Shown here piece after piece: positions 6,707 to 8,082 of a stretch of 8,082 nt of DNA. The notes beneath the pieces are model-generated. The model saw only the letters and a list, made by a program, of their open reading frames with translations. It was not told the DNA's origin and searched no databases. A program made the position numbers and the translations under genes. The DNA lies in assembly GCA_002495225.1 (NCBI GenBank), contig DAEF01000223.1, forward strand, positions 239-8,320. Direction: 5' to 3'. Position 1 is the first letter of the stretch; each line of letters starts with the position of its first letter. The stretch comes from Methanoregulaceae archaeon UBA288 (GTDB taxonomy: Archaea; Halobacteriota; Methanomicrobia; Methanomicrobiales; Methanospirillaceae).

Positions 6707-7555
6707 GTGTACAGGGTGATGAAGGCCGAAGCGCTGGCCGACCGCGTGCACGCGCTCGAGGTCGAGGCGCCGCACGTGGCCCGGCACGCACGGGCCGGGC
6801 AGTTTCTGATCGTCCGCGTGGACGCGGACGGAGAACGCATTCCTCTCACGATCTCGGCCGTCGACGGCGACCTGGTCCGGGTGATCTTCATGACGGTCGG
6901 CGCGACCACGCACCGCCTCGCGGAGCTCGGCCCCGGCGACGAGATCCGCGACGTGGCCGGCCCGCTGGGACGGCCGAGCGAGATCCCCGCGAACAGCACC
7001 TGCGTCGTCGTCGGCGGGGGAGTCGGCATCGCCTCCTGCCCGATCATCGCCCGGGCCCTGAAGGCGGCCGGCAACCGCGTGATCGGGATCATCGGGGCGC
7101 GGAACGCGGACCTGCTGATCCTGGAGGACGAGATGCGGGAGGTCTGCGACGACCTCTTCGTGACCACGGACGACGGGTCGAAGGGGCGCCACGGGTTCGC
7201 GGCCGACGTGCTGAAGGAGCTGATCGAGGACGAGCAGGTCGACTGCGTCTGGATCATCGGCCCCGCGATCATGATGAAGGTCACGAGCGGGGTCACCCGG
7301 CCGAAGGGGATCCGGACCCTGGTCAGCCTGAACCCGATCATGGTCGACGGGACGGGCATGTGCGGCTCCTGCCGCGTGGTCGTGAACGGCGAGACGCGGT
7401 TCGCCTGCGTCGACGGCCCGGAGTTCGACGCGCACGCCGTGGACTTCGACCGGCTGATGCAGCGGCAGCGGATCTACCTCGAGGAGGAGCGCGAGGCGCT
7501 CGAGCACCACCACGCGTCCCGCTGCGGCTGCGAGACGGGGGGTCACCATGGCTGA
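6707..7555 (+). CDS. nfnA: NfnA/SudB-like FAD and [2Fe-2S] subunit
   Basis: A 282-residue cytoplasmic flavoprotein of the ferredoxin-NADP reductase fold, matching the small subunit of NfnAB/SudBA. Such complexes move electrons between NAD(H), NADP(H) and ferredoxin, in characterised cases by flavin-based bifurcation. The FAD domain has GQFLIVR (31-37) and RIPLTIS (44-50). The nucleotide domain has GGGVGIA (103-109) and the family block IIGARNADLLILEDEM (128-143). The cluster motif is D214-x4-C219-x2-C222-x11-C234, with Asp where PyrK proteins have the first Cys, as described for Nfn. The start is GTG 6707, set by GGAGG. An unusual tail (residues 267-282) holds five His and two Cys. The gene overlaps its partner by eight bases (ATGGCTGA). 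PyrK is the main alternative, but the Asp ligand and the GltA-like neighbour speak against it. NAD(H) use and bifurcation are inferred from the family. Confidence 0.92.
   Translation: MYRVMKAEALADRVHALEVEAPHVARHARAGQFLIVRVDADGERIPLTISAVDGDLVRVIFMTVGATTHRLAELGPGDEIRDVAGPLGRPSEIPANSTCVVVGGGVGIASCPIIARALKAAGNRVIGIIGARNADLLILEDEMREVCDDLFVTTDDGSKGRHGFAADVLKELIEDEQVDCVWIIGPAIMMKVTSGVTRPKGIRTLVSLNPIMVDGTGMCGSCRVVVNGETRFACVDGPEFDAHAVDFDRLMQRQRIYLEEEREALEHHHASRCGCETGGHHG
7537..7543 (+). promoter_or_regulatory. Ribosome binding site for the NfnB/GltA-like gene
   Basis: GGGGGGT lies four bases before ATG 7548, within the last codons of nfnA. It is a G-rich variant of the usual GGAGGT and supports coupled translation of the two subunits. 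Confidence 0.5.
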
Positions 7556-8082
7556 TCGGGCTCCGGAGACGCGGGTGAACGACTTTGCCGAGGTCGACCT
7601 CGGGCTCTCGCCCGGCGAGGCCGTTGCCGAGGCGGAGCGCTGCCTCCAGTGCAAGAAGCCGCTCTGCGTCGCCGGCTGCCCGGTCGGGATCGACATCCCG
7701 GGGTTCGTCCTCGCCATCGCGGAGGGCCGCTTCGCCGATGCGCGCGAGCGGATCCTGGAGGCGAACCTGCTCCCGGCGATCTGCGGCAGGGTCTGCCCGC
7801 AGGAGACCCAGTGCGAGGGGGCGTGCATCCTGGGCAAGAAGGAGCGCGCGATCAACATCGGCGCCCTCGAGCGGTTCGCGGCCGACGTCGGCGAGGAGGA
7901 GGAGGTCGCGCGGGCACGGACTCGCCCGCCCACGGGCCGGCGCGTGGCCGTCGTGGGCTCGGGCCCGGCCGGCCTCACGGCCGCGGCCGAGCTGGCGCGG
8001 CTGGGCCACGCGGTCACGCTCTTCGAGTCCCTCCACGAGCCCGGGGGCGTCCTCGTGTACGGCATCCCCGAGTTCCGCCTGC
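7548..8082 (+). CDS. nfnB: NfnB/GltA-like glutamate synthase-type flavoprotein, 5' part
   Basis: The first 178 codons of a gene that leaves the window at its right edge. The N-terminal ferredoxin-like domain has two four-cysteine groups, C32-x2-C35-x4-C40-x3-C44 and C79-x3-C83-x5-C89-x3-C93, as in the two [4Fe-4S] clusters of the glutamate synthase small subunit and NfnB/SudA. A Rossmann FAD-binding motif VAVVGSGPAGL starts at residue 133, followed by FESLHEPGGVLVYGIPEFRL, the standard family continuation. The intact protein is usually about 450-480 residues, so roughly the last 60 percent is missing here, including the second nucleotide-binding domain. It is often annotated as glutamate synthase GltA, but the adjoining NfnA-type subunit, overlapping by eight bases, argues for a ferredoxin:NADP transhydrogenase-type complex. 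No frame disruption is seen in the visible part. Confidence 0.93.
   Translation, partial: MADRAPETRVNDFAEVDLGLSPGEAVAEAERCLQCKKPLCVAGCPVGIDIPGFVLAIAEGRFADARERILEANLLPAICGRVCPQETQCEGACILGKKERAINIGALERFAADVGEEEEVARARTRPPTGRRVAVVGSGPAGLTAAAELARLGHAVTLFESLHEPGGVLVYGIPEFRL

Noticed and set aside
6707..7555. PyrK, the electron-transfer subunit of dihydroorotate dehydrogenase
   Set aside because: The first cluster ligand is Asp rather than Cys, the sequence has the Nfn-type ARNADLLILEDEM block, and the next gene is GltA/NfnB-like rather than pyrD.
4178..8065. Very long open frame on the minus strand (1295 codons)
   Set aside because: It lies antisense to tgtA, arcS, nfnA and nfnB, all clear families. 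Strong G/C preference at third codon positions removes stops from the opposite strand, and the translation is low-complexity Arg/Gly/Pro-rich with no recognisable domain.
1..8082. tRNA, rRNA, CRISPR array, insertion sequence or defence system
   Set aside because: No cloverleaf, regularly spaced DNA repeats, transposase, terminal inverted repeats or defence-protein motifs were seen on either strand by eye.

Overview
The window looks like a stretch of a GC-rich euryarchaeal chromosome, most likely a hydrogenotrophic methanogen of the order Methanomicrobiales. The evidence is an archaeosine pathway gene pair (tgtA and arcS, archaea-specific tRNA modification), a secreted NosD-type beta-helix protein with Thr/Pro-rich linkers and a C-terminal dockerin-like calcium domain of a kind common in that order, and a SudB/GltA-type (NfnA/NfnB) flavoenzyme pair. 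The genus cannot be fixed from the sequence alone. Every supported gene is on the + strand.

Region 1 (1-2330) has a short AT-rich leader and then one large exported protein: signal peptide, a right-handed parallel beta-helix whose coils repeat with a strict 23-residue period, a CBM6/35-like carbohydrate-binding module, and a dockerin-like pair of calcium loops. It ends at a weak hairpin plus T-run.

Region 2 (2352-2989) is a broken Flavodoxin_2 / NQO1-type NAD(P)H oxidoreductase. Three single-base frame breaks separate four segments that together rebuild one protein of about 212 residues. A core active-site motif is also altered, which suggests real decay rather than only sequencing error.

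Region 3 (3024-6670) is a tightly packed set: a stand-alone AMMECR1-domain protein, tgtA (archaeosine tRNA-guanine transglycosylase) and arcS (archaeosine synthase core subunit). The AMMECR1 stop codon shares a base with the tgtA ribosome binding site, and arcS starts 11 bases inside the end of tgtA, so the three are probably translated as a coupled unit. TgtA puts preQ0 into tRNA position 15 and ArcS modifies it further, normally with the radical SAM partner RaSEA, which is not in this window.

Region 4 (6671-8082, runs off the right edge) carries an NfnA/SudB-like FAD/[2Fe-2S] subunit and the first 178 codons of its NfnB/GltA-like partner, overlapping by 8 bases. Such pairs exchange electrons between NAD(H), NADP(H) and ferredoxin. 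The 36-base gap after arcS holds a small hairpin next to a strong Shine-Dalgarno sequence.

No tRNA, rRNA, CRISPR array, insertion sequence or clearly new multi-gene system was found. The points most worth a second look are the decayed oxidoreductase, the regular beta-helix with extended coils, the His/Cys-rich NfnA tail partly built from the next gene's translation signals, and the AMMECR1-tgtA-arcS coupling.
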